DNA of 64,000 nucleotides from Callaeas wilsoni (GCA_013398955.1 VWPU01008508.1:140685-204684); one strand, 5' to 3'; counted from the stretch's first letter, positions 23,301-35,501 are shown. The notes: generated by a model from the letters alone, not told the origin. Made by a program: numbers and translations.

Positions 23301-24944
23301 AAAGAATGCCTTGACTTACTGTAACAGGTGAATAGACTGCATACACAGCTTTCAGAATGCCAGTCACTCACATTTAGAAAAGTCCGACTTGCTTGTTGGT
23401 TTGCAGCAATGTTCCCTACTGCACTGAAATGTGCTCAGAATAAACTGTAGTGAAAGAAAAACTTAAATTTCTGATTTTCCTCTCTCAAAAACAAAAATAA
23501 ATTTGAGTTCTTTGGGATTTTGCTGATTAATATGCTCATTCCTTTCAGTTCATTCTTTGAGATGCAGGTAATTTTCGATCCAACTCTGGAATCTTCTTTT
23601 TTGAATAAAAGAAAATATAGTTACAGAGTCTGGTCTATCAGTGGTATTTTTTAGTGCTGAAGTTTACACCATGAGAGGGAAAAAGTTGCTGCTTTTGTGA
23701 ACAGGAAAACACACTTTTCACAACCAACCAGTAAGAAGACAAATCATTCTAATCCCCAAATATATTTAATTGATTTGTTGAAGGTGAATTACTTATGTTC
23801 CTCAGTCAAGCTAGAACAAGTATTAGCACAAAGCAGTTAATAGGTATTCTAGACCTTAATTCCTACATGCCACCCTCAGACTAAGAACAAGAGACACAGA
23901 AAAAGAAAAAAACAGTCCTCCAGTTGCCCACACCACAGAAGTAGTAATGTATATTCTGGTGATTTTCAAACACACTATTTGGAAAAAAAAAATTTGTAAA
24001 CACTAAACTTTTTCTGCATATACTCATACATTTTGAAATAAAGTAATCTAATACTAGATATAAATCAACTTAATAATTGGAATAAAACAAAGTAAGACCA
24101 TTCCTTAAAAGAATTATACTTTTGAAGTTACTTAGTTGTTCTGAAATCTTCCCTTAGGAGGGGGTTCTTCGCCAAAGATTTGACCTGATTTTAAGGCAAA
24201 GGAGCTCTTTCAGCAGTGTAAGCCCTCCTTAGTTAGTGACTTTACACCCAAACAGAGGTCTGGTCTTTTTCTCTCCCAGACACTAAACATAAACAGTCCA
24301 GGCATGGTCCTAGCCATTGCCAAGGACCCCTATGTATGTCACAGGTTTTAAACCTTAAGCCTGCCCCCAGCATTTCCCAAGGATCCATTTGAAAATGTTT
24401 TCAAGAGAAAATATTTTTACAAGCTAAGCCTTCCTTTGACAGACCCTCTACAGCACCAGTACAGATATATCTCAGCTATTTTTGCCTTCCCTATCCTCAT
24501 CCTAACCCTAACCCAAGACATATTCTGACCCTAAAACAAGGACCCCCTGACCTGGCCCAGATTGAGCAAATACCAGAGAAAGTTCTACATGCAACCTACC
24601 CTCCTTTAGCAGACTCTTTAGCTCCTCTCCAAGTGGTACACTAGGTTTTGACTCTCTCCTATTTTGCACTGCTAAGACCATCTTAAACTCAAATTTTCTG
24701 AAACCAAAAAAATATGATCCCAGTCAGGCCTATCCCAGGTGAAAAAAATTATCATGAGATAATTTTTTTATATAGTTTTTCCTTTCCTTTTTCAGCCACT
24801 TTGCAGCACCCAACTCCAACCCTAAGGCTACAGATAATTTTCTTGGGCTAAATCTCAACAAATTGCAAGGCTGAGAAAGGGAAATCCTTGAGTTTTTCTC
24901 ATGCATGTACATATACTTGAACATGTATATGTATATATGGGGGG
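20351..24944. other. Long AT-rich unique stretch, no gene seen
   Basis: No gene or clear repeat. The part 24150-24900 is richer in C and in ccctaa/cctgaccc-type words than its neighbours and includes two telomere-like units at 24501-24514. It may be an old unrecognised repeat. Open frames reach 91 codons (23039-23314, plus) without a domain. Confidence 0.45.
24501..24514. repeat. Short telomere-like motif
   Basis: CCTAACCCTAACCC, just over two CCCTAA units. Too short to call an interstitial telomeric repeat with confidence. Confidence 0.4.
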
Positions 24945-25055
24945 AAGAGGGTCTTGAACCTAGATGTTTCTTAAGGTCTCTTCAGACCCAAACCATCCTA
25001 TGACTCTATTATTCAATGATTTGATGATATAATGGTTCTGTGATCCTGTATCTCT
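24945..25055 (+). mobile_element. CR1 LINE 3' tail fragment
   Basis: Cctagatgtttcttaaggtctc, then ttcagacccaaaccatcctatgactc, matches the CR1 end 'ctagatgatctttaaggtcccttccaacccaaaccattctatgattc'. Decayed octamers follow to about 25055. About 250 bp separate it from the next, longer CR1. Confidence 0.78.
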
Positions 25056-25309
25056 GTGTGTTTCTCTTTAAGACATATATGTGTGACTGATATCTGCATA
25101 TGCATATTCATATGTGCTTACATACCTGCATGTGTGAGCTAAAATACTCAGTAATTCCAACAGTGTGAGATTAAGTTCCACAGAAGTGTAATCCTACATT
25201 AAGTGTTTTTCCCCACTATACCATCTCATGTTTTGTCTTTAAGGCCTGTGATGGCCTCTGGGAGCCCTGTAGCCCTGTGTTTCAAGGCCATGGCTGGGAG
25301 AATGACAAA

Positions 25310-26703
25310 CTTCCAGCTGACACTAAACTTGTTCAATACTTGCTGCTCCAGCTGGATGCACATAAATATATGGGGTCTGATGGGACTCATCCCAGAGTAC
25401 TGAAATAGCTGGCTGATGTTATTGCAGGCCCTCTCCATTATTTTTCAATGTTTGTGAATGCCTAGAGAGGTCCCAGTCAACTCGAAGCTAAAAGATGTTT
25501 TCCTAGTTTTCAAGAAGAGTAAGGAGGACCCGAGTAATTTCAGTCCTGTCAGTCTCACTTCAGTGCTTGGTAAAATTATGAAGAAGGTTGTTCTGGGAGT
25601 TCTTGAAAAACACTTGAAAGACAATGCATTCTTTGGTCATAGCCAGCATGGGTTTGTGAGGGGAAAGTCCTGGTCAGTCAACTTAATGTCCTTATATGAC
25701 AAGGTTATCCATCTAGTTGACCAAGGGAAAACAGTAGATGTGGAGGTTTTTATTTGAGCAAAGTTTCTGATACTCTCACTTTATCTTTCTAGATGTGTCC
25801 AGCACACTTCTAGACAAGTCCATAATACATTGAGTGATCAATGGGCTAATGGGTCAGGCTCAAAAAGCTCCAGTGAATGGGGCGGGTGGCTCTTCTCCAG
25901 AGCTCAGTGTTAGGGTCAGTGCTTTTCCAGTGTTTTTATAAATTATCTGGATGCAGGAACAGATTGTACGTTATATTTGCTGATGATACTAGACTAAGAG
26001 AGGCTGTGGACTTCCAGAGGTTGGAAAGCAGCCCTGCAGGAAGAGATCTGGGGTACTTGGTCAACGGTAAGTTGAATACGAGTCAGCAGTGCCCTGACAG
26101 TCAAAAGGGCCAACAGTGTCCTGGGATGCATCGGGCCCAGCAACATGAGCCATTCGAAGGAGGAGATTGTCCCACTCTACTCTGCACTGCTGTGGCCTCA
26201 CATTGGGTACTGTATGCAGTTTTGGGTACCTCAACATAAAAAGGACATTAAACTATTAGAGTATGTGCAGAGAAAAGCCACCAAAACGGTGAAAGGCCGT
26301 GAGGGCCAGATTTATGAGGAGCAGCTGAAGTCAGTTGGTTTGTTCATTTTGGAGAAGAGAAGGCTGAAGGGTCACAGTCTAGAACTCACTCATAGGAGGC
26401 AGTAGAGAGGGAGGTGCTTGATATCTCTCTGGTGACCAGCAACAGAACATGAGGAAGTGGAATGAAGCTGCATCAAGGGAAGTTCACACTGGACATTAGG
26501 AAAAAGTTCTTGACTGAGAGGGTAGTTTGTCACCAAAACAGGCTTCCCAGGGAAGTGGTCATGGCACCAAACCTGCCAGAGTTCAAGAAGCATCTGGATG
26601 ATGTTTAGTCATAAGAGTTAAGACTTAGGTAGTCCTGTGAGTAGCAGTAATTGACAGTGATTATGGGTACTTAAAAATTCAAGATATTCTATGATTCTAT
26701 ATA
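25310..26703 (+). mobile_element. Longest CR1 LINE, with reverse-transcriptase remnants
   Basis: The order matches CR1 ORF2 into the 3' UTR. LDPHKSMGPDGIHPRVLKEL-like sequence lies at 25345-25410, with an in-frame TAG at 25406-25408. The SNFSPVSLTSVLGKIM stretch at 25531-25580 corresponds to RT motif 2a, and HSQHGFVRGKS follows near 25640. The polymerase box IFADDTRL is at 25973-25996, with FADD (F/YxDD family) at 25976-25987. The thumb and C-terminal part then runs to about 26400. The end contains gaagttcacactggacattaggaaaaagttcttgactgag and finishes at attctatgattctat (26690-26703). Frameshifts separate the two main open pieces (25458-25757 and 25877-26239), so the RT is dead. The endonuclease domain and ORF1 are absent through 5' truncation. 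It supplies the clearest RT evidence in the window. Confidence 0.95.
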
Positions 26704-27062
26704 TTTGGTTCATTATTTACACATATTCTGGATTACTGCTGAATGAGGAGGGTAGAGGCAAAAGGTTGTATATGCATCTGTGGGCAGTCTTTTCATAATG
26801 AACTAAGGTAATATGCGTACCTTGAATAACAATAAGTTTTAAACTATCTTTTCCAGACATTAATGTCAGTTAAGGTTTTTTTTTTTCTTTTTTCCACTAG
26901 AGGAAAGGAAATAGTAGGAACTAAAAATTTTCAGACTGAGAGTGAAATTTATGTAAATTGATACTGTAGAAGTAAGTAACAACTTCGAAAAAATTGCTGA
27001 TGCTTGTGGGGGAAGATATTTTACTAATAAAGACTATTCTTCTGAAGCTGTGTCAGAGTCTG
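26704..27062. other. Unique DNA between CR1 and LTR
   Basis: AT-rich and without a gene. A T-run with one C occurs near 26876-26893. The sequence just left of the LTR (..gtgtcagagtctg) supplies the proposed target duplication. Confidence 0.5.
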
Positions 27063-27654
27063 TGTGTATTGGGTATGGCTAAGCTGGAGTTAACAGTCCC
27101 CATAGCAATCCTCACACTACTGTGCTCTGCGCTGGTATCTAGAAGGGTGCTGGTAACACATCACCGTTCTGTGTGTTTTGTCAACTGCTAGGCAGCGCTG
27201 GCACAGTATCAGTGCTGTCAGTCCAACATTCTCTTCCCTATCAGTAGGCTGGGGGTGGGCAAGGTCTTGGAAGGGGACACAACTAGGACAGCTGACTCAA
27301 ACTGACCAAAGGGATATTCTATCCCTTATGATGTCAGGTCAGATATGGAAGCTAAGAAAAGGATGAGGAAGGGTGGCATTCACCATTTACAATGCTTGCC
27401 TTCTAAAGCAACCGCTATGTGTACTGAAGCACTGCTTCCCAGGAAGTGGCTGGACATCACTTGCTGATGGGAAGAATAAAATATATTTTTTTTCTTTTTG
27501 CTTGTGCAACCTTTCATTTTTGCTTTAGCAAACTGCCTTATTTCAAGTTACAAGTTGTTTTCCATCTTATTTTCTCTCTCTGTCCAACTGAGAAGGGGGA
27601 GTGATAGATTGGCTTGGTGGGCACGTGGCATCCAGTCAAGGTCAACCCATCACA
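27063..27654 (+). mobile_element. Solo LTR of an avian ERV, plus strand
   Basis: It begins TGTGTATTGGGTATGGCTAA and follows the known bird LTR order: ggagttaacagtccccatag, gcgctggtatctagaagggtgctggtaacacatcac, taggctgggggtgggcaagg, ggggacacaactaggacagctgac, ctgaccaaagggatattc, ggcattcaccatttacaatgcttgcc, aagcactgcttcccaggaagtggctgg, and the end ggtcaacccatCACA at 27654. An AATAAA lies at 27475-27480. The block around 27270-27330 is shared, complemented, with the LTR at 7290-7889, so the two belong to one superfamily. The flanking 5-mers GTCTG (27058-27062) and GTGTG (27655-27659) differ at one position, consistent with a decayed 5-bp duplication as in ERVL-type elements. No internal ERV sequence is attached, so it is a solo LTR. 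Confidence 0.88.
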
Positions 27655-28404
27655 GTGTGATAATTCTGCCCCAGCAAGTCCCAGGAGAATCCAGCAGGAA
27701 GCTTCTAACAAATGGGGTTCCCTCATGTGAATGGCAGAAAACTCACAAGTTTTGATTGTGTTATTTGCCTGAGTTTGTCAGACAAAGGTGATAAAAATGG
27801 CACAGATCCACTAACTGGCATGTCCAGGACTCACACAAGAAAATAAATTAAAAAATATGGTTCCCTTTGCAAAGAGTTACTTAGCTCATAACATGAACCG
27901 AAATTGTTTCAGCATGAAAGTACAGGAGATACTAAAGAAGCTGCATTGCTTTACTTTGATAGCAACTCTTTCAAAATGTGAAGACTATTGGGAAATAGAG
28001 AAACATGCAAAAATGTCACAATTGGTTTATAAAAACATTCTGTAAAGTCTATATTGCAAGAGCACACAGAAGCCTATTGAAAAATATAAAAACAAACTCT
28101 TAATAAAACAGACCAAAAAAGAAGATGGAGGAAATGTAAGCAGCTTTAAAATATTATCCCTGTACTTGATGTTGGTTTTGTTAAAATTTTTAGGATCTGC
28201 TGATTCAGATAGCCTGAACCACACATATTATAAAGCATTGTAATTCACAGTCCACAATCTCTGCCACCTGATACTAACCTTTTAGTCAGCTCAGTCTTTA
28301 TATCACTGATGCTGGGAAGCAATTCAGATCACTTATCTGAGATTACAGTTGGTCTAAAAATAAATAGATTACCCATACATGGCTGTTTAGCTTCAAGTGG
28401 ACAA
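27655..28404. other. Unique DNA, no gene seen
   Basis: AT-rich sequence between two mobile-element fragments, with no domain-bearing frame and no recognised repeat. Confidence 0.5.
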
Positions 28405-28585
28405 CAAAAATTGTAGCAAGGTGGGGGGGTGACCACTTCTCCCAGGCAGTGACAGGACAAGAGGAAATTGCCTCAAGCTGCACCAGGGGAGGTTCAGGTT
28501 GGACATTAGGAAGAATTTCTTCACTGAAAGTGTTGTCAAGCATTGGAATGGGCTGCCCAGGATAGTAGTGGAGTCAGCATTCCTC
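28405..28585 (+). mobile_element. CR1 LINE fragment lacking its 3' tail
   Basis: Acaacaaaaattgtagcaaggtggg, ggacaagaggaaattgcctcaagctgcaccaggggaggttcaggttggacattagg, aagaatttcttcactgaaag and gcattggaatgggctgcccagg are the CR1 region just 5' of the 3' UTR end. The copy stops near 28585 without the final 150 bp and octamers. A 7-G run sits at its start (28423-28429). Confidence 0.92.
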
Positions 28586-28634
28586 TTAGAAGGAAAATTA
28601 TGCATTTCTTTTGAGTCTGAACGTTCTCTGAGTT

Positions 28635-28638
28635 GTAC
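28635..28638. repeat. Left target-site duplication GTAC
   Basis: Identical to 29089-29092 on the far side of the 450-bp LTR. GTAC is self-complementary, so orientation is uninformative. Confidence 0.7.
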
Positions 28639-28702
28639 TGATGCCTTGTAGAGGCTGACCTGGAACAGAGGCTAGACAGAGTGAAAGGATAAAGGCTAGG
28701 TA

Positions 28703-28708
28703 TTTATT
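28703..28708 (-). terminator. LTR polyadenylation signal AATAAA
   Basis: Reads AATAAA on the minus strand within the 450-bp LTR, in a position consistent with the end of R. Confidence 0.6.
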
Positions 28709-28814
28709 GAAAGGCCTTCACAGGGTACACCTTGGGCAGTGCAGGAGTCTCACAGAGACTACACCCAAGATGGACGACCGGCACATGTTTTTCAAACAGA
28801 TATAAGTTTTGTCC

Positions 28815-28822
28815 ATTTGCAT
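28815..28822 (-). promoter_or_regulatory. Octamer motif in LTR U3
   Basis: ATGCAAAT on the minus strand (plus ATTTGCAT) is the POU-factor octamer. It lies just upstream of a TATA-like site, a plausible U3 enhancer position. Binding is inferred only. Confidence 0.4.
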
Positions 28823-29327
28823 ATCAGTGGTTAATTGTCCAATTACAGCTTCAGGTAGTGGAGTCCCATCCTCTTAGTTTGCTCCTCCCCACAACTCACT
28901 TTTGTTTCCATTTCTCGGGGCCTGAGACAGTGAGGTGTTCTTGATTCTCAGGCCTAGAGAGGAATTGTTGTCTGACCAAAATGTGAAAAGCAGTAGCTAA
29001 CACTCTACATGGAGCTCAGAGTTATACACTAAAGAATTGCAGGATTACAAACATATGAAAATATGAAAGCTAAAATCCTAAGACATCAGTACAGCTTTAC
29101 AATGTTTTGATAATAAAGATCAAATATACTATAGAAATTATCTCAAACAATTTTAAGACAAAAGAGACATAACTTACTTTTGCGGTGGTTGGCCTTTATA
29201 TGATAACAGATATTTGTAAATAACATGTTGAGGGAGGGAGTATGGCAACGACAAATAAAAGAGTAGTGTAGAGGCAGTATCTTTATTCAAGAATCAATAG
29301 CTGCTTTCTTCATCGCAAGTATGCATC

Positions 29328-29720
29328 CTATGAGGAGCAGCAAAGGACATGGAGCTTGTCTAGTTTGGAGATAAAAGATTGAGGAGTGACCTCATAGCTG
29401 TCTACAGCCTCCTGAGGAGGGGAAGTGGAGAGATGAGTGCTGAGCTCTTTTCCATAGGATCCACTGATAAGACACATGGGGAATGGTTCAAAGCTATATC
29501 AGAAGAGGTTCAGACTGGACATCAGCATTTCTTTACAGAGAGGGTGGTCAAAACTAGAACAGGCTATCTAGAGAGGTGATAGGTGCCCCAAATCTCTTAG
29601 TTGTTATGAGACATTTGTACAATGCCCTTAACAACAGGATATAATTTTGGTCAACCCTGAAGCAGTCACGCTGTTGGACTAGATCACTGTTGTAGGTCCT
29701 TTCCAACTTAAACATACCTT
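29328..29720 (+). mobile_element. CR1 LINE 3' end
   Basis: It starts at cctatgaggagcagcaaaggacatgg (CR1 'ctatgaggagcggctgag') and runs through agtttggagataaaagattgaggagtgacctcatagctgtctacag, ggttcagactggacatcagcatttctttacag and gttggactagatcactgttgtaggtcctttccaactta. It is diverged from the other copies and ends before recognisable octamers. An insertion-like stretch (aatgcccttaacaacaggatata) precedes the terminal block. Confidence 0.88.
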
Positions 29721-32700
29721 CCTCTTTTTCCTCTTCTTCTTTTGACCAGCTGAAAACCAGTCACAATTTTATTGAATGCCTTTATAATTTTTAGGGGGCT
29801 TTAACTCTAAAAATCATTAAAAAAAGACTTTGAAAGCAGTTTCAGCTTGACCAAGCAACACCCCGTTAGAAGTGAAGGAGCAAGACAGACTGAACTTTTC
29901 CCTTGATAGTTATGAACTGAGCACAGTTTTTCAGTTTTCATTTAATTTCCCTTTCTGTCAGATTCAAGAAGTATATCTTAGAATGAATGAAAGATTAATA
30001 AATTAAAGATAAATATTTTAGGAAAACCTGTTTTAGTATTTTCAGGCATTGATCAATCTTCTGTGTGAAGACTTATTTCAATAAAATACAGGAACTTGAA
30101 ATATAAGTCTGAATTCAGTGATGCATTATAGGAACTCCTATTTGTCTCTTCTGTGAGTTTGTCTTGTTGCCATTGAGGTACCTAGTAAATTCCTCTTGAC
30201 ATCAACAATCAGTTGTTTAGAAACAGGGGATGGGAGTCAGAGTTGATACTAATTTATGCTCCACATTTACAGAAAGTAATCCAGCATTCAGAGGTGTCTG
30301 TGTCTAAATCATGAACCTACATGAAAGTGTACATTGACCAATGAAATTAAAAAAGAATAACTTTCAAAATAATAATGTCATTTTGGATAGCTTATTTTTA
30401 AGCATTTGATACTGTAGTTTCATAATTCCTGGTGCAGCCTCCTAAATTTTTAAATAGCACTAACATAAACCTGCAATGAGTATTTTTACAAGACAAAAAA
30501 CTCAGATGATTATGGGCACTAGGCAAATTCTACTTATGCCAGAACAGCCTCATAAAGTTTCTCATAGACTAGAATGCCCTGGGATCTATTCCAAAAATTG
30601 TCTTGTTTTGAAAAGTACCATAACCTGAGGGGTTTCACAGTTTGAGTGCTGAGGATGAGGTCAAATACACACAAAAATAAAGGAGTGTAAAATGTCATCA
30701 CTTATGACATATCTTTTTAAAGAAGGTCATTTTATCAAGGCTTTTTCCCAATAATGGATGAGAAGAGCAAGAGTAAAGAATGCCATAATTAGATGGTGAT
30801 GATTCTTTTATTTTATTCACTATGCTTCATGATCACATTCAGCAAGTCCAAATAAAGCCCTGAAAAAAGATACATCTAATCCAGCAGCAGTGTCTGCTGC
30901 AGCATACACCTAGGGTCACAGATCCTTGCTGCCTCTCATTCGTTTACTGCCCAACGGGGAGCCAAAGACACAATGCGAACGTTGGGATAGCCTGCTGTCA
31001 CTGATTTTCAACTTCCAATAATGCTTTCTTTAATTCTTTAACAAAAACACACAGACATTTTCCCCAGAAATTACACTAGAAAGACAGTAGCAGACAGACC
31101 ATTGTGGGGAGCACAATGGCCAGCAGTTGGACCCAAATTCCCAGCGCAAAGGAGATGTGAGCCAACCACACCAGTGGCTGTGCCAGTAAACATCCAGCCT
31201 TGCAACAGACTGCCAGGGCTTTTTGGATATGGGTGTCATGAAACCCTCAGAAACCAGCTCATCAACTCTCCCTCTCCCTCAGTCTGAACTAGGTTGTGTA
31301 TGTCTTGTTGCTCCTAACAGGGCAGGTCTGTGATTTTTAGATGCAGAAAGTTTGTCCATGTCTCACCTACAGTTCCTTTTGTGGCACTATGCACAGGAAA
31401 ATGTAGAAACGAGCACACTTAATGTATCTGACATCACACTGCTCACACTCATTGGCACCTACTCACACTGATAGTCATTATTCATTAAACATGCTTTGTC
31501 TTAATTGCAGTCAACAATTTGAGAAATTAACATGTTATATTTTGAGAGAAAAAAAAAAGTTTTCTCTCCCTGTATATTCCTAAGGGAAGGAGAATATCCA
31601 GAAAATTGTTTCTCTTTAAAATATGCTACAGACACCCTTGTCATGAAGTGTTGTTCAAAATTAAGGTAGTTTTTTATTGTACAGAGAAATGCTTTAAACC
31701 ATGATCATTACTTTGGAACTTACTTTGTTTTAGACGTATAATTGCTCATTAATGTACATTATGTGTCTGTAAAAAGTTTTAAACCTTAAGTACCTCTCCT
31801 CCCAAAAGTGTTCCTAAATTGTAGTCTCTCTTATTTACACAGTATTACTTTGAGATGCACTTAGAAATAATGTCTATACGAAATGATTTTAAAATAAAAT
31901 AAAATTTTCTAACTGTTTTTAATGCACTACAAAAAGTCCAACTTAATCTGATATTCACTGTATTTGATTTGTAGTGGAAAATGAACATCTAGTGTTACTG
32001 GCTCAAAAAAATACCCCAATCAATCAGAAAAAAATCTTCATTCTTCTTTCTTACCATCTGAGTGTTCGCAATCTTTGTGAGAAATACATTCTGTTTATGT
32101 GTAGGACCCTACTGGGCTGAGTTACAGAGCAGGAGATAGGAGAGATAAGGGGAAATAGTCATAAATGTAGAAAATTCACATAGAAGGATACTTCCAAGTT
32201 GACAGAAATAGTCTTTTGGAGTGTATAGCATGATGTAATGTTATAATGGTAGGCAAATCTCTCATCAGATATTCAGCCTAAGCCTTGGCTGGGGCAAAAA
32301 TCCTTTATGCTAGTTTCCTGAGAGACACAATCCTAAAATCAGCTGCCATGTTTAAGTCCACCAAAGTATTTAGTTTTAGGCTCTTTCTACTCTAATTTAG
32401 CCGGAGGTAAAAGATATGCACACTCATCACAATTATCCCACAAAGGAATTAATTTTGCCTGCCTATTTTAGAAAGGGATAAAAATATTTCTGGGAACCCA
32501 GGTTCCTTCAACAAATTTAGAGAAAATAGAATAAATTCTTTAGAATTAAGATTTAAAATTTAAGCAGTTTAGTTAAAGCAATCCACTAAGTAGATACAGA
32601 TTATGGCATTAAAAAAGAGAGATCTATTGACAGCCTAGAATGCAGGCACTGTAGTCCTTGTAACACACCTTTACTATCTGTCATCTATTAGTATTTAATA

Positions 32701-33348
32701 AGTCATGGACCTTGGATGAGATTGCTAAGACTGACAAAGGGTTGAAAATATATAAAGGAAAATTGTAAGTAGGCTCAGTAAGCAAAGAATCATTCTGCCT
32801 GTGGTCAGTGGACTGCTTGTGCTTTGTAAAGCATCTGGAAATACTCTACAAAATGATTATAAAACCCAACATGCCTGCAGACATCATCAGGAGCCAGTCC
32901 TTGATGGCACATATAATTCATTCTGTTACTGCACATTAACCAAGCAATTTCAAATTATTAAACAGCGTCAATAAGGCAGTCCATGCCTGAGGTTTGGTTT
33001 TTCTCCAGATAAAAATTCAGAACTTCATAAACTCAAAACCCATATCCAAAACAGCAACTGTCTGTGTAACGAGAATGGTCTTTAAAAGAGTAAATACACT
33101 GGGAGACTTCAGACTTAGAAACACCATGAAAAAATGAATAATCTCCTTTTTAACAATAGTTTCTAAGATAACATCAGGGACTAATTTGTGGCAGTGGACA
33201 CATTACCTCTGCAGCTATTGTGCTTGTGTTATGAGATGTGATTTTGATTCCAAGGTTTTCATTTGGATGATTGTTTGAAAAACATATTTATTTTTTAAAA
33301 TGCTCTAATCAATCCTACATTGTTGTATTTTTCTTCAAGTGTTTCTTG

Positions 33349-33380
33349 TAATCATATTACCATTTAATCATATTAGCATT
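33349..33380. repeat. Two-copy 16-bp tandem repeat
   Basis: TAATCATATTACCATT is followed directly by TAATCATATTAGCATT, one mismatch. Confidence 0.7.
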
Positions 33381-33871
33381 TAAAAACTCCCAAACAAGAT
33401 TCTTGAATTAACATTTTCTTGAGTTTTATTCAAATTTTAGCAAGTATCCAAAAAGTAGAGAAGTAAATGGAAATATTATTGTGAAAATGTAAAATGGAAT
33501 GCAAGAATGGACTACCAACTTCCAGAAAAAGGGCTTACAAGGTCTTAGGTTCAGTAGCGTACATCTGCTTGCCCGCATAGACAGATGAAATGCAGATAGA
33601 GATCAGAAAATTTAAAATCATTTCACATTGATTTATCCCTCATTCACAGTAGTGCCTACTTCTTTGAAGTAGAAACATGCATAGTAACACAGACACATGC
33701 ACAGTTTATTCATTAGCTTCTCAAATAACAACTCATGCTGGCGAAACCTGACAGATGGATGCCTTGTCTTTCTTCCTTCAGAACAGAACAATTACTTCAA
33801 CATACTGTAAATTTGTTTTCTGAAGAGTTTTTTTTTAGTACAAATGATAAAACACTTGTATTTGATAGCTT

Positions 33872-33885
33872 CCCCCCTCCCCCCC
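33872..33885. repeat. C-rich run
   Basis: CCCCCC, T, CCCCCCC within 14 bases in AT-rich surroundings. Low complexity. Confidence 0.8.
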
Positions 33886-34766
33886 AAATTTAAAGTAAAT
33901 TGCAGTATAAAAAGTACCAACTAGCTGGACTAATCCTCTGCGTGTGAAATGTGTGTAAAGTTATTGATGTACATTAAAAAAAAATACTCTGGAAGTTTGG
34001 ACTTTCTTCAAAGACCGTGAATGTGTTTTCATTTACACATTTGAGATTGCCTTACCCTGGACACTGATAATGTTATGGTTGTTTTTTCCTCAACAAGAAA
34101 ATGCTAGATTTATTTTTCCCAATTGCTGAAAATAGATCTGAAAATCTAAGATGTTGGGTGTTTGTTCTACATCATAAGATAAAATTCAAATAATGTTCTC
34201 TAAATATATTATAAACCAACAGTTTATCCTTTCCATTCAGTAATCATCCTTCCCTTTCTTATATATGGTGACATTGTAAGGTAAATTGTGCCTGATTAAG
34301 CCTGATGTTGAAGTTAAGAAAGATGTCTGAGGCAATTCAGCAATCAATGACTGCAAAAAATACGAGGCCTCTCTTCTTTCCTCCCTTACAGTGCTCTTTT
34401 GTATATCCACATCTGTGGGGTTTCTTTTTCCTGATGCAGCTTGTACTCTCTAGGTGCCTCTTTATGCCAGTTCAACTCACCAATCCTGCAACCAGTAATC
34501 CAGTGAAAAACTAAAGACATTTCATCCACATGAGTTGAATTGACACACAGAAGGTTGCAACCAGCACCAGAGTGGAGCAGGGTAAGACACAAGTGCAGAC
34601 AATTAGTTCTGTTTTAAAGAAGTTTCACGTGTATGTGCTTCCCTTCTACCTGCAGTATTTGGAGTATACTACGATCATACATGTGATCTCATAAAGCAGT
34701 TTAGCTCACGACTGGGTATTTTATTGTATTGAATAAGGAAACAAAGAAAAGCCCAACTAAACTGGG

Positions 34767-34791
34767 TTAAAAGTTTTTACTAAACTTTTAA
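34767..34791. repeat. Perfect inverted repeat, 10-bp arms
   Basis: TTAAAAGTTT and AAACTTTTAA flank the 5-base spacer TTACT. No associated element found. Confidence 0.65.
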
Positions 34792-35501
34792 ACTGTTTTC
34801 CTAAAACCTTAAATTGTATTTTCAAAACCTTGACCTTTGTTAACGCCTACAATTTATTTCATCTACACTTTTTTTTTCACAATTTGTATAAATTTGTTTA
34901 AATGAAACAAAGGAAAGTGTTCCTATGACATGGTTGTTATTACAAACAGTATCTAGTAAGAGTTAATTTAAGTAATTTGTTGATTATTAGTCTTCTCAGT
35001 TTTAGCAGCAGCCTTATAGAAAGACATTTGCATGGTTTATCTGTGTGTGAATATTTTTGGTCCTTCTTTGATACTTGTGGATGTCTCCCCTGCAGATAGC
35101 TGTCTTGCTTTCCTTGGAATTGGCTGAGAAAATGCTCTCAAGTGACGTTACAGTTTGTATATTCAGGTTGAATAGCTGAGAAAATGTACTTTCTACAAGT
35201 TTCAAAGTCCCCCCTGCTTGCTGTTGAAACAGTATTTATGAGCAAAATATACTCATTTGGCCATGAGCAAATGGATTGTTTTGTCTAAACATAAAAATGG
35301 ACAGAATTCAACCTAATGGTACATGAAATAACACTTTAGCAGGTGACAAAAGTGTCCTGAGATTTGTTGAGATTCCATATGTAAGATCATATGCTGAAGC
35401 TGCAGGTTAGCTGCAAACTGCATAATGACCATGTGCAAGAATCATGTTGTGCTGTTATGGCTTAGATTTCTTGCCATGAGTCACTCTGAGGCCACGCAAT
35501 T

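Larger units (their letters stand above)
28639..29088 (-). mobile_element. 450-bp solo LTR, minus strand, with GTAC duplication
   Basis: Read on the minus strand the element runs from TGATGTCTTAGG (plus-strand end 29088) to AAGGCATCA (plus-strand start 28639). The termini are the perfect 5-bp inverted repeat TGATG/CATCA. The same four bases, GTAC, flank it on both sides (28635-28638 and 29089-29092). AATAAA is at 28703-28708 (complement tttatt) in a tttcaataaatacctagcc context, about 65 bp from the 3' end, as expected for an R/U5 junction. A TATA-like ttatatc lies about 95 bp upstream of that signal (complement of 28797-28803), and an octamer ATGCAAAT lies at 28815-28822 (complement). A 4-bp duplication is typical of gammaretrovirus-like (class I) ERVs. 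No coding sequence is present; it is a solo LTR. Confidence 0.85.

Noticed and set aside
24501..24514. Interstitial telomere repeat
   Set aside because: Only a little over two CCCTAA units; chance cannot be excluded.
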